From: Chionoecetes opilio
Taxonomy: Eukaryota; Arthropoda; Malacostraca; Decapoda; Majidae
DNA: 64,000 nt
NCBI GenBank assembly: GCA_016584305.1
Contig: JACEEZ010020100.1
Coordinates: 251,429 to 315,428, forward strand
Direction of reading: 5' to 3'
The notes beneath the pieces were generated by a model. That model saw only the letters and a program-made list of their open reading frames with translations, had not been told where the DNA came from and made no database searches. The position numbers and the translations under genes were made by a program. The number at the start of each line of letters is the position of its first letter. The stretch's first letter is position 1. Positions 45,328 to 57,457 of the stretch are shown piece by piece.

Positions 45328-46105
45328 GGGAAGGAAGGGCAGGTTAAATCTAACGACCTTCTTAACGCTTCCCTCTCTCCCTGCGACCATTTGACACTAA
45401 GGCCTCGCTACACCTCCGACCTTGTCCAAGTTCCTTACCTATATTTCCCTCCCTTGACAGAACATTTTTCTCTTTCTACATCACTTGCAGCCAATAACTC
45501 CAGCGGCGCCGTGACGAATCGCTCTCACCGCATCTCCTCTACAGTACACCCCGCTAACACGTCCTCCTGGTTTCCCACACTGGTGCCTCCTCATAAATCA
45601 GCTTTTCCAGCCCTGTCTCTCATTAGGTCCAGATTTTCTTTACCTGTTCGTCATTATATCATGTTTATTTTTCCCCTCCCGCTCATTATATTTAGCTTAG
45701 CGACACCTGATCCCTGATTAATAGTAGTCAGGCTTTCCACATGTCCCTCATTATATTCAGCTTTACAATGGGCTTAATTCATAACTGGCTTTATCCCAGC
45801 TGTTGCTTATCGTATAGTAACATTGTAGCTTTCAGGGTTTCTACCAACAGTCAGGTTTGCACATGATACTCGTACTTAACTTGAGGAAACTTTTGTTACA
45901 TTAATTTCCTGAACAAAAGTTAACCTGTATCTATGACATCAGCTTCCTCGCATCTACATTTAAGCTGTTTTTATTCCTACGGCGAGACAATCGTCCACAA
46001 CCAGAGCGCCTCAGTTCCCGGGCGTCACACGAGACACTTCCCACAACGCCGCGGGACATGAAGGTTCGATCGCGTCCGGGCCTCGCCATACACAACCTTG
46101 AACAG
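45328..46105. other. Non-coding stretch
   Basis: No exon or element recognised. Confidence 0.4.
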
Positions 46106-46108
46106 TTA

Positions 46109-46376
46109 AGCCCGGTTCCCACCTTCCCGCTTGTACGGCCGCCGTACAACAACAAAGACGTCACAATGACGTCACAACAAAGTCTACCGCACCACCGTAC
46201 CGCTGTACGGCCGCCGTACAAAGTTAAATTCAAGTCATCTCTCCCGCTCGGCGGTGTCCGCTCGAGCGGAGTTGCCAACTGTGCCCATTTACCACAAATA
46301 CCACTCAAGCGGTGATGATGGTGACGTCATTGTTGTTGTATGGCGGCCGTACAAGCGGGAAGGTGGGAACCGGGCT
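46109..46376. mobile_element. 268-bp MITE with TTA duplication and CRE-like sites
   Basis: TTA at 46106-46108 and 46377-46379. Both ends read AGCCCGGTTCCCACCTTCCC followed by GCTTGTACGGCCGCC, inverted. TGACGTCA, the cAMP-response consensus, occurs in the left arm (about 46169) and in the right arm (about 46321). TTA duplication suggests PIF/Harbinger. No coding sequence. Confidence 0.8.
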
Positions 46377-46518
46377 TTAGTGAGGCAAGATGGACGCGGA
46401 CGGGCCGGCGACACCCTACGACACCCACCACGTGTATCCAGCAAAGTGCAAGTCCCCTAATAGAAAGAGAAGGCGGGGAGGGCCACGTCTACTTATAAGT
46501 GTTGCTGAAGCGCCTTAA

Positions 46519-46723
46519 CCCCTTGAGACCCAGAATGTAATTTTCATTGTACTTATGGTATTCCCTACGACGATTTTAATGACTATCAGCCATGTTTAAT
46601 AGCTATGCCCTGTTTAGTACCCTTGTCAACTAACTTATTTGTCATATTAAGTTACTTTTCGTAATTTTATGGGTAACAACAGACGATTCTATATATTAAT
46701 GGAAAGATCTGGGTGTGAAGGGG
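46519..46723 (-). mobile_element. TTAA-flanked MITE, copy 4 (piggyBac-like)
   Basis: TTAA at 46515-46518 and 46724-46727. CCCCTTGAGACCCAGAATG on the left, the inverse of CCCCTTCACACCCAGATC on the right. It lies in the opposite orientation to copies 2 and 3. Confidence 0.88.
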
Positions 46724-46734
46724 TTAATGTCTCA

Positions 46735-46842
46735 GTCCAGTAGGGTTACGCATCTGTTACAGTCCAGTAGGGTTACGCATCTGTTACAGTCCAGTAGGGT
46801 TACGCATCTGTTACAGTCCAGTAGGGTTACGCATCTGTTACA
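46735..46842. repeat. Tandem repeat, 27-bp unit, 4 copies
   Basis: CAGTCCAGTAGGGTTACGCA followed by TCTGTTA, four times. Confidence 0.95.
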
Positions 46843-47350
46843 GCTTAATGATTAATGGATAGTAGGTGAACAACACTTGACATCTTTCTTGTATGAATAC
46901 CTACTCATCATTACCATTAATTACCTCGATGATAACTGAAATTCATCAACAAATAAAAAGTATAAGAAAAAAAACGAAATCAACACAAAGACACCTGTGC
47001 GAATATCTGTCAAAGAAGTAAACGGTAGACAAAAGGGAGAAACAAGGCACTCTAAAAAGTGCCAACACGACACCAGAGAAAGAGACGCGCGTGGTGGTGT
47101 CACAGGCCCAGCCAAGACAAGGATTCAATGCTTCAGTAACTAGTCATCCCAAGGGATCACCAGCACCTGCCCCCCCCCCCCCCCCCCCCTGTACGGACAT
47201 CAACAACCAAGAAATAACAACAATTAAGAGAGACACAATCGAATGCTCCATCTCATCCCTGCGTCACGACACCCTCCCGGCGGCCCTCCATACAAGGCCC
47301 GGCACTGGCGGGCACCACCAAGTGTTACCACAACCATAGCAGACAGTTAC

Positions 47351-47354
<4 letters not shown>
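46843..47354. other. Non-coding stretch
   Basis: Contains a poly-C run (47171-47189). No exon recognised. Confidence 0.4.

Positions 47355-47424
<70 letters not shown>
47355..47424. repeat. (GA)n microsatellite
   Basis: About 35 GA units. Confidence 0.97.
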
Positions 47425-47427
<3 letters not shown>

Positions 47428-47677
47428 TGGTGTTACGGCCACCTTAGTGACGAGGGTTTAAAGCCTCCACCGGCGCCACTTAAGGTGTTTGGGCGGGCGA
47501 GGGGCGGCGGGGATTTGTCCGCGTCGTGACGGCATTCAGGCCTTGACGCTGACGGATTCCTCGCCCCGACGACCACGAATGAGAGCGCCGCTGCAACACC
47601 TGCCGCGCCGCCACCCCGAGCCTCCCCTCACACCCCATACCATGGCCTGCCACCACGCACCGGGCTCTCCCTATATA

Positions 47678-47709
<32 letters not shown>

Positions 47710-47726
47710 CCGCTTCCCTTTTCGGG

Positions 47727-48016
47727 AGGCAGTGTGGCCGAGTGGTTGACGTCGGCAAGTGGCGAGCTCGGTGTATTGAGTTCCAAACCCGCCAGGTACC
47801 AAAATCTTTCTGCACCGTCGAGTGGCCTAAGAACACCCACATGCTGCCCATTAACTCTACCTTCGATTGCGAGTGCATCGGAGGACACAGGGGGGCGGCA
47901 TGAGCCTCTAATCACAGGCGTCACTATAAAAATCCTGCCTGCGCCACCACGGGCGAGGGCCAACCATCATAGCCCTCAAGTGAACCTCCAGGGCCTGCCA
48001 TCCCAGCCCTGGAGGT
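47727..48016 (+). mobile_element. tRNA-derived SINE, family A, copy 2
   Basis: The head GCAGTGTGGCCGAGTGGTTG (A box) and a degenerate B box GAGTTCCAAACCC open the element. The body shares GTCGAGTGGCCTAAGAACAC and CCCTCAAGTGAACCTCCAGG with copy 1 (inverted at 18510). It is bracketed by (AT)n tracts at 47671-47709 and 48053-48181. Confidence 0.75.
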
Positions 48017-48052
48017 TACTTCCTACACACGCTATAGGCACAAGTGTGAATT

Positions 48053-48058
48053 TATATA

Positions 48059-48124
<66 letters not shown>

Positions 48125-48127
48125 TAA

Positions 48128-48181
<54 letters not shown>
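48053..48181. repeat. (AT)n microsatellite
   Basis: AT units with TATTAA-type interruptions. Confidence 0.95.
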
Positions 48182-48183
<2 letters not shown>

Positions 48184-48848
48184 TTACGAATTATTTAAAA
48201 TTCTTTGCAATTTTTTTTTCTTTCGAGAAAAGGGAAAAAAATCCGTACCAACTTGTAATGACGATTGCCTCGATGAGACGCCGTAATAGATTTCATATTG
48301 TAATGTATACATAAGTAATGATGGCAGTGAGGTGATCTTCCCAAATCGTTCCTCTTGGTATAACACCACCAAGGACTCTGCGATGCAACAATACATCAAG
48401 CGCGACTTTCTCTTACAATACAACGGATCCCGCGAGACATACTTGAAATGAGTCTTTGAGTTCATTGGTGTTTATCCTGGTGATGCCCCACACTGGCCTG
48501 CCCACCGCCACCCCAGCCCTCCTCCTCCAGGCCACCCGGGCCTCACCCAGGCCCTGGCCATCGCGCCAACCGTTACAGAGGTCAAACTTTTACATTTAAT
48601 ATTTTATACCAATAAAAAAACCCCTGCAAATATTAAGGATATGGAGATTACAATATACAAATAAGTGATTCATTATTCCAGGTGTCTCCCAGCGTACCAG
48701 GAGCCATCCCGCGGTGCACACCAACACAGGCACGGGGTCATGATGGTGCCACACAGGGGCACTAATGACTCAATGCATGGGCGTCATGGCCACTATAATG
48801 GTATCATATCACGCGGCAAGCTGTGGTGCGGCCTCGCTACTAGTACTA
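48182..48848. other. Non-coding stretch
   Basis: No feature recognised; a T-run lies at 48211-48220. Confidence 0.4.
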
Positions 48849-48868
48849 TCTCTCTCTCTCTCTCTCTC

Positions 48869-48960
<92 letters not shown>

Positions 48961-49055
48961 ATAGTGTGTGTGTGTATTATGTACTATCATAAACATTTGC
49001 GAGTAAAGATAAGTTTTCAGTTCAGTTAAAAATGCACATATATATATGTATGTAT

Positions 49056-49121
<66 letters not shown>

Positions 49122-49137
49122 ACTGTATATATATATA

Positions 49138-49190
<53 letters not shown>

Positions 49191-49330
49191 ATATATATAT
49201 TATATATTATATATATTATATATAATTATATATATATTATAATATATTATATATATTTATATATATATTATATAAATGTGTTATATAAATTATTATAAAT
49301 ATAGAATTGTAATATATATACTATAATTAA
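48849..49330. repeat. (CT)n then extended (AT)n
   Basis: (CT)n 48849-48918 passes directly into (AT)n to 48964, and a second AT-rich block with many TATTATAT steps fills 49030-49330. Confidence 0.95.
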
Positions 49331-49541
49331 TATATCTAATATGATCATAGTATTGCATTTTCACACATATTTCCACACCACCCTTGATTGTATATAAAAT
49401 GTTATTATAAATAATAGAGATTCGGTAGATGTAATGACTATACAAGTGTAGATAGAACCCTACTCCTACGATAAGTGATCAGTAGCTAAGTGGCTGGCGG
49501 CGTCATTGTCTCAGGCCAAGCCTTTGGTCCTCAAGGGCAGC

Positions 49542-51355
49542 GTCACGCCTTGATTAAGGACTGAGTACACGCGTCACGCCTTGATTAAGGACTGAGTACA
49601 AGGGTCACGCCTTGATTAAGGACTGAGTACAAGGTCACGCCTTGATTAAGGACTGAGTACAAGTGTCACGCCTTGATTAAGGACTGAGTACAAGGGTCAC
49701 GCCTTGATTAAGGACTGAGTACAAGGGTCACGCCTTGATTAAGGACTGAGTACAAGGGTCACGCCTTGATTAAGGACTGAGTACAAGGGTCACGCCTTGA
49801 TTAAGGACTGAGTACAAGGGTCACGCCTTGATTAAGGACTGAGTACAAGGGTCACGCCTTGATTAAGGACTGAGTACAAGGGTCACGCCTTGATTAAGGA
49901 CTGAGTACAAGGGTCACGCCTTGATTAAGGACTGAGTACAAGGGTCACGCCTTGATTAAGGACTGAGTACAAGGGTCACGCCTTGATTAAGGACTGAGTA
50001 CAAGGGTCACGCCTTGATTAAGGACTGAGTACAAGGGTCACGCCTTGATTAAGGACTGAGTACAGTACATAGGTGGTCAAGTCACGCCTTGATTAAGGAC
50101 TGAGTACAAGGGTCACGCCTTGATTAAGGACTGAGTACAAGGGTCACGCCTTGATTAAGGACTGAGTACAAGGGTCACGCCTTGATTAAGGACTGAGTAC
50201 AAGCGTCACGCCTTGATTAAGGACTGAGTACAAGGGTCACGCCTTGATTAAGGACTGAGTACAAGGGTCACGCCTTGATTAAGGACTGAGTACAAGGGTC
50301 ACGCCTTGATTAAGGACTGAGTACAAGTGTCACGCCTTGATTAAGGACTGAGTACAAGGGTCACGCCTTGATTAAGGACTGAGTACAAGGGTCACGCCTT
50401 GATTAAGGACTGAGTACAAGGGTCACGCCTTGATTAAGGACTGAGTACAAGGGTCACGCCTTGATTAAGGACTGAGTACAAGGGTCACGCCTTGATTAAG
50501 GACTGAGTACAAGGGTCACGCCTTGATTAAGGACTGAGTACAAGGGTCACGCCTTGATTAAGGACTGAGTACAAGGGTCACGCCTTGATTAAGGACTGAG
50601 TACAAGGGTCACGCCTTGATTAAGGACTGAGTACAAGGGTCACGCCTTGATTAAGGACTGAGTACAAGGGTCACGCCTTGATTAAGGACTGAGTACAAGT
50701 TCACGCCTTGATTAAGGACTGAGTACAAGGGTCACGCCTTGATTAAGGACTGAGTACAAGGGTCACGCCTTGATTAAGGACTGAGTACAAGGGTCACGCC
50801 TTGATTAAGGACTGAGTACAAGGTCACGCCTTGATTAAGGACTGAGTACAAGGGTCACGCCTTGATTAAGGACTGAGTACAAGGTCACGCCTTGATTAAG
50901 GACTGAGTACAAGGGTCACGCCTTGATTAAGGACTGAGTACAAGGGTCACGCCTTGATTAAGGACTGAGTACAAGGGTCACGCCTTGATTAAGGACTGAG
51001 TACAAGGGTCACGCCTTGATTAAGGACTGAGTACAAGGGTCACGCCTTGATTAAGGACTGAGTACAAGGGTCACGCCTTGATTAAGGACTGAGTACAAGG
51101 GTCACGCCTTGATTAAGGACTGAGTACAAGGGTCACGCCTTGATTAAGGACTGAGTACAAGGTCACGCCTTGATTAAGGACTGAGTACAAGGGTCACGCC
51201 TTGATTAAGGACTGAGTACAAGGGTCACGCCTTGATTAAGGACTGAGTACAAGGGTCACGCCTTGATTAAGGACTGAGTACAAGGGTCACGCCTTGATTA
51301 AGGACTGAGTACAAGGGTCACGCCTTGATTAAGGACTGAGTACAAGGGTCACGCC
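49542..51355. repeat. Large minisatellite, 31-bp unit, about 59 copies
   Basis: The unit is TCACGCCTTGATTAAGGACT followed by GAGTACAAGGG. Most copies are identical. A minority are 29-30 bp through loss of one or two G (ACAAGGTCACG, ACAAGTTCACG), and a few read GCG or GTG in place of GGG. One break at about 50062-50083 (GTACATAGGTGGTCAAG) splits the array. Long runs of identical copies indicate recent homogenisation. Confidence 0.97.
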
Positions 51356-51659
51356 AGCTTCTTCAGTATATCTGGAACCAATATTCTTTGCTCTAATAAA
51401 TGACCGTGACCAGTGAAGTGATCACTGCTCGTGGACTGCACGATAGAAATCCGTTACTTTGCGATTTCTTGCGTTGTTTCTCTGATAATAGCATCACTAT
51501 GTTTTATACATTGTGATGTGCAAAAATGTGGCGTACTGAAAGATCTTCGTAAGATTAAGAGGTTATTCTCCTCCACTTGATGGCACAACAGCGAGATCAA
51601 AATAGCATGATATAAAGTGTACATTATTGATAATTTTGGTTAAAAAACCAGAGGTCACC

Positions 51660-52450
51660 AGGTGGCGGGAGAGTGGCGGCTCAGAGCACCAACTGGTGGC
51701 TGTGTTATGACAAGAGTGTGCGTGGTGCTTACGGTGGTGGCGGTGCAGGTGGCGACCATCTTGGCGGCTTCGGCGGCGGCGGTGTGTGACGGTGCAGGGC
51801 TGTGGCTGTGGCGGGCAGGTCCAGCAGCCGGCAAGCACTGGGCTCTGGCCCTGGCTGAGCCACTGCCCCGGCGTGGCCTCCTTCAGGGCGCGGGAGGCCG
51901 CGGACACTCTCCCTGCGCGAGGAGCACACTCATCCACGGCGGCGGTGATGAGTCACGCCGCGCTGTCGGTGTTTCCCTTCCTGGCGGAGTCACTGTCTTG
52001 GCGATGTGCAGCGTAATGCTCGCGTAACGAAGACCTACGCGGCCACACTCTCATCACTACAACACAGCTCTTTTTTTCTGTTTCATTCAACCAATTCTTC
52101 TAGTCACTATAGCGGGCAAGTCACGCGGCGAGGCCAGCAGTGAGTCAGTGGAGGTCGAGGGTGTGCACCGCGGGGACAAGAGTGGCCTGTGCCCCCCGTC
52201 ACGCCTCACTGACCGTCTTACTCTTTGCCTCACTTCGCCCTCTTTTCTGAACATAAATGTCGCCTTATCGCGTAGGCATTCCCTGTGAGTGTGGCACGAG
52301 GGCCGACAGGCTGGTAGTGCAGGGTGGCGTGTGCGGGGGCGAGTGTGTGGGCGGGGTGACTGGCGGGCGGGGAGTGAGGTGCCGCAGGGTGCAGCGTGGA
52401 TGCCACACCCGCCGCTCCCTCCCGCCAGGCGCCGTCACTTTTTACTCTGA
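51660..52450 (-). promoter_or_regulatory. cnc: CpG-rich block, candidate upstream promoter of cnc
   Basis: CpG-dense sequence, unlike its AT-rich surroundings, with TGAGTCA cores at 51949-51955 and 52141-52147. The latter sits in AGTGAGTCAGT, close to the symmetric element recognised by AP-1, CNC and small Maf dimers. Autoregulation of cnc is an inference. No core promoter motif could be fixed, and the block could serve a gene on either strand. Confidence 0.3.
51733..51759 (-). CDS. cnc: Candidate nine-codon first exon for cnc
   Basis: On the minus strand, GCCGCCAAGATGG is a strong initiation context at 51759. The frame reads MVATCTATT and meets a donor ACC|GTAAGC in phase 0. The exon at 38756-39071 needs exactly a phase-0 partner. 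There is no protein homology to support it, and another ATG-to-GTGAGC candidate exists near 62999 (MTPYHPPPFLT), so this is only a proposal. Confidence 0.22.
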
Positions 52451-54622
52451 TCCGACTTACACTGGCCTCATGCCAAGCAGGTAATACTGGTCTTACATGC
52501 CTTCAGGCTCACACGTAATGCAACAACGACGGGGATAAGATGAGCATCATCATGTCTTCTTCAAGTATACATATATAGCGACTTGTGTGTGGCATCTCAC
52601 AATTATAGTAATTGCATTCTTATGAACCTTGAAGAGCATCAATCTGATGACTTCGCCGCTGTTTCTGGAATATGAACAGTGATATATAAATGTGAAGATG
52701 CACGGAATCTCAGGCGACCATAAAAGCATCGAATTTAGGGCTGTGGATCCCTACATCAGTATGACAGTCGGGGCAAAGGATGGCAAGTTTGACACCAGCG
52801 GAGGCAAGGGCAGGGTGAGTACAGGTGAGGGCACGGCGGTGGGCGGGCACAGTGCAGGAAGGCGGGGTGGGGGAAGGAAAAACAGTGTGGTGTAAAAGCG
52901 CGGGTTGAGGGAGTGCCAGGGCAGAGTGCGCCCCGCGGCCTGAGGAGGAGTGGCGTGTGCTGGGACTGAAGGGAGCGTGTCGAGTTGGTGGTTCAGAAGA
53001 TTACCGTCCGATGCCATACCAAGTGCTGCCTCGCTCAACACCCACATCTCACTGGCCGCCGCGCTACTGCCGCTGCGGGACTTGCGACGACACGGTGAAG
53101 GGTGTATGGGTGGCGGGCATGTCCAGGCTTCTCGCGTCCCAGCATGTCCCGGGCGTGGCGGCAGCACCGTGCTGAGGGCAGCTAGCACGTGTGTGCTGTG
53201 TTCCGTTGGGTACACGGGAGTCTATTCAATCACTAATCCCGGTGTTAAAAAGACCCTAATTCCCTGCTAGCACCAACAAGAATCTGGCCACTGTACAGGG
53301 CGGGCGCGTCACCCCCCTTAATGCAGCGCATTAGCGGCCGGCCACGCACGCGCCCGGGAAAAGGTCGCCTGCCACCAGCTTAGTGTCACAAACCGCTAGT
53401 GTGTTCACTTTTCTCCTTCAACATTGCCAGTGAAGGAATAAAAAGTGATAGAAATTATATTCTGAACATATTTGAGGGAATGTGGCAAAACCATGCAATG
53501 CTCAGTCGGTGAGTATTGCAATGATTAAGGAATACAGAGCTGATCCCTGTACTTCACGACGCCCGCTATTATACTGCACCCTGTTCATTAATGCTTCAGG
53601 CCTAAATGACCCCTCGGTCTCTGGTCGCTCGGCCGTCAATGCTTTGCGCCGCACCAGCACTCACTCACAGCGTCACTTGTCCAGCAACTCACTCAACGCA
53701 CGGCGACCACAAGACTAGTGCGTTCATGCCCACAACACAAGATTACGCCCACGCAACGTTTGAACTCATGATCCTCGGCTGATTTACCACATCAATTATT
53801 GCCGCCCATCAGACGGGGAGGCGGAGACGGCGAGAGCACAGCTTGCCTTCATGCGCGGCTAGGCAAGTCAAAGGAACACGTTGGAGTTATGTATAGGTGA
53901 GTATTGTAACGCTGTGAGTGGATGCAATCATGCTACTAATGCCCACTGTTGCCCAGATTGACGAGGTAGGGAGATGCGCGGGGGCACAGCATGAATGGGA
54001 GGCGTGGCTGCCCGGTTATCAGCTCGGCGATGACAATATATATATACACATGAATGAATCACAGCTGAAGAAAACTGAATGTTCGTATGAAACTTATTAA
54101 ACAAAATAATACGACATACATTCGTACACACAGGCGGACGTCAAATTATGAATTATTCGTGTTTATTCAAATATGGAAAAGGCAAAAATGTTATAAATAG
54201 AACCGTCATCCTGCTTGACATAAAAGGCAAACAAATACAAAGCGTGGAAAACAAATTCAGACCTGCCATGTAGGTAACTTTGCGGAATAGTTCATGTTAG
54301 TGGCGATATATATGTCTAGACACTCTGAGTGTTAACAGCCTTGAAATGGTGCACGGCATTTGGAGCAAACTTATCCACAAAAACATCCAATGTGCATAAA
54401 CTTTCGGCGCCAATATTGTATCATCAGTTGTCAGTTTTCTGAGCGGCCATGAAATGGTTTGATGAAAAGTTATGCGGAAGGTGTTGCTCCATAACACTTG
54501 TGAAGACTGTGCTGTCTGTCTGGAGTGTCACGCGCGCACAATAGGGAGGCCTGTCACACTTTGACGCACGCTTCTCGGAACATTTAATCTAATGAAGCTG
54601 TACAAAACACTTCACATGTAGT
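52451..54622. other. Non-coding stretch with one exon-like frame
   Basis: The plus-strand frame from ATG 52698 reads HGISGDHKSIEFRAVDPYIS, MTVGAKDGKFDTSGGKGR and meets a GTGAGT donor at 52816. I do not recognise it. Moderately GC-rich sequence at 52850-53400 has overlapping frames on both strands but no motif. Confidence 0.25.
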
Positions 54623-55881
54623 GTGCTTCACTGGAAAGCTCCGCATGTTATGTGCTTCACTGGAAAGCTCCGCATGTTATGTGCTTCACTGGAAAGCTCC
54701 GCATGTTATGTGCTTCACTGGAAAGCTCCGCATGTTATGTGCTTAACTGGAAAGCTCCGCATGTTATGTGCTTCACTGGAAAGCTCCGCATGTTATGTGC
54801 TTCACTGGAAAGCTCCGCATGTTATGTGCTTCACTGGAAAGCTCCGCATGTTATGTGCTTCACTGGAAAGTTTCGCATGTTATGTACTTCACTGGAAAGC
54901 TCCGCATGTTATGTGCTTCACTGGAAAGCTCCGCATGTTATGTACTTCACTGGAAAGCTCCGCATGTTATGTGCTTCACTGGAAAGTTTCGCATGTTATG
55001 TGCTTCACTGGAAAGCTCCGCATGTTATGTGCTTCACTGGAAAGCTCCGCATGTTATGTGCTTCACTGAAAAGTTTCGCATGTTATGTGCTTCACTGGAA
55101 AGTTTCGCATGTTATGTGCTTCACTGGAAAGCTCCGCATGTTATGTGCTTCACTGGAAAGCTCCGCATGTTATGTGCTTCACTGGAAAGCTCCGCATGTT
55201 ATGTGCTTCACTGAAAAGTTTCGCATGTTATGTGCTTCACTGGAAAGTTTCGCATGTTATGTGCTTCACTGGAAAGTTTCGCATGTTATGTGCTTCACTG
55301 TTAAGCTCCGCATGTTATGTGCTTCACTGAAAAGTTTCGCATGTTATGTGCTTCACTGGAAAGTTTCGCATGTTATGTGCTTCACTGAAAAGTTTCGCAT
55401 GTTATGTGCTTCACTGAAAAGTTTCGCATGTTATGTGCTTCACTGAAAAGTTTCGCATGTTATGTGCTTCACTGAAAAGTTTCGCATGTTATGTGCTTCA
55501 CTGGAAAGCTCCGCATGTTATGTGCTTCACTGAAAAGTTTCGCATGTTATGTGCTTCACTGAAAAGTTTCGCATGTTATGTGCTTCACTGAAAAGTTTCG
55601 CATGTTATGTGCTTCACTGAAAAGTTTCGCATGTTATGTGCTTCACTGAAAAGTTTCGCATGTTATGTGCTTCACTGAAAAGTTTCGCATGCTATGTGCT
55701 TCACTGGAAAGCTCCGCATGTTATGTGCTTCACTGAAAAGTTTCGCATGTTATGTGCTTCACTGAAAAGTTTCGCATGTTATGTGCTTCACTGGAAAGCT
55801 CCGCATGTTATGTGCTTCACTGGAAAGTTTCGCATGTTATGTGCTTCACTGAAAAGTTTCGCATGTTATGTGCTTCACTGG
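54623..55881. repeat. Minisatellite, 29-bp unit, about 43 copies, two variants
   Basis: The unit is GTGCTTCACTGGAAAGCTCC followed by GCATGTTAT. A second variant reads CTGAAAAGTTTCGC in place of CTGGAAAGCTCCGC, and an intermediate reads CTGGAAAGTTTCGC. The left third is almost all the GCTCC form, the middle is mixed, and the right third is mostly GAAAAGTTTC. Because the unit has no stop in the plus frames, open frames up to 264 codons arise; they are not genes. Confidence 0.97.
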
Positions 55882-57457
55882 CACATTGGATTGGATACTA
55901 TGACGTGTTTATATGTAGCTTGACACACATTTGTGTCATTTTGGTCCTACAACTTGAACATCATATTTTGGTGAAAGCTTAAAACATAAATTATGTTTTG
56001 GTATAAGCAAAAAAACCCACATATCAATTTTACTCATGGTATCTAAAACACATTATGTCGTATTTTGGCACAAGTAATTAATACTAAGATATAATATCAT
56101 ATTAAGGGCTGTTAAGGCATACACGGCGTGGCATTTCTGGCCGTAATACTGAAGTCAAGGCTGCCACTGCCTCGCATAAACACGATTTCAGCTGATGGCA
56201 AAGGGAGGAACAGCCTTAAGGCGGGAGGGGAGGAAGATTTACAGAAATCTCGTAATAAGATTAGTCTTTTATGGTTAATCTGATGGCAGAGTCACGAACA
56301 TCGGATTTTTCTTTAAACATTATAAGAATTTGACCTATCCTACCGTGAGCGGCAATATCACGTCTCGCTCATCACGAAGCCTTGCCCGCAGCTGCCTCGG
56401 GAAACAGCGGCACGGGATGGCGGCAAATTTGCAGTTCACGGTGAGCGAGACAACCATCCGTGTATATATAGCGATGGAACGACGCGGTGCCGATCACAAC
56501 ACACGGCCCTTCATTTGCAGCATGGCGCACCGAGGCTGTTCCCCGGTGACAAGGCTGCATTATCAACCTTTTGCTTGTTCTTTAAGTATCATCGGAAAAC
56601 AGGCGTGATGAAAAAAAAACCCATCCCATGAAGAGAGTGGGTAAAGCGTGCAGCAGCGAAGAGGTGAGCAGGCCTGAGCGTGAGGGGGGGAGGGTCAGGG
56701 CGGGATGGGGCGGCGGGGTAATGGTCGCCCATCACTCACATGGACGGCCGTCTGCCACCTACATCGTGTTTACAAGAAGCAGCCGACACGTCACCATCTA
56801 CCAGGACGTCTCCACTGAGTTACTCTCGCCCTCACCCTCTTGTCTTGCCTTAAATAACTTTTCCTTCTCTCTCTATTTTCTAGGCTTCTCTATCGTTTAT
56901 TTATATGGTACATTTATGCATCTCGATCTTGATACCATCCACTCTTGATGCCTTCCACCCTCTGAAGGCACAGCGGCGCCCCTCCTGGCTCAGCGGGGCT
57001 GCTTCCTCCCACTCACATACTGCTCTTCTGGGTTCAGTTCGCGAGGTGTGACGCTATTGGGGTGGGATTCCCGCTGCCGTGTTCCGCACGTGCTGACTTG
57101 CGGCCAGGGTGTTGGGTGTCGCCCTGTTACCCGTCTACTGCTGTGGCTCCGTCCATCCCCCAGACAGCAGCAGTCACCAGTGCATCGCCTTACCATGCAG
57201 CCAGTCACTCGCCAGGTCATGGAAACGGGCGCCACACACCACAAGAATGCAGCTGACATGTCCTATACGGGTCTGTTACCTCAGGAAATTAAGTCACTCA
57301 CTTCACCTAATCAACATCATATCTCCGGCCATATCACCGCCGTACACTGCGCCACACACGCCCTGCCCGTGCCACCCCAGGGCACCACCACCGCGCTACA
57401 CCTCGGCCCCGCCATCAGAGGGGTGGGGGGCGGGGGCTGCTCCAACAGTACACTTCG
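55882..57457. other. Non-coding stretch
   Basis: ATG-to-donor-like strings occur (for example at 56417 and 56629), and overlapping frames of 90-150 codons fill 57040-57490. None shows a recognisable motif or consistent exon partner. Confidence 0.3.

Noticed and set aside
51706..52027. Plus-strand frame starting MTRVCVVLTVVAVQVATILA, resembling a signal peptide
   Set aside because: GC-rich GTGGCGGTG-type repeats explain the hydrophobic run; nothing recognisable follows.
54652..55446. 264-codon open frame
   Set aside because: Lies wholly in the 29-bp minisatellite; the absence of stops in the unit explains it.
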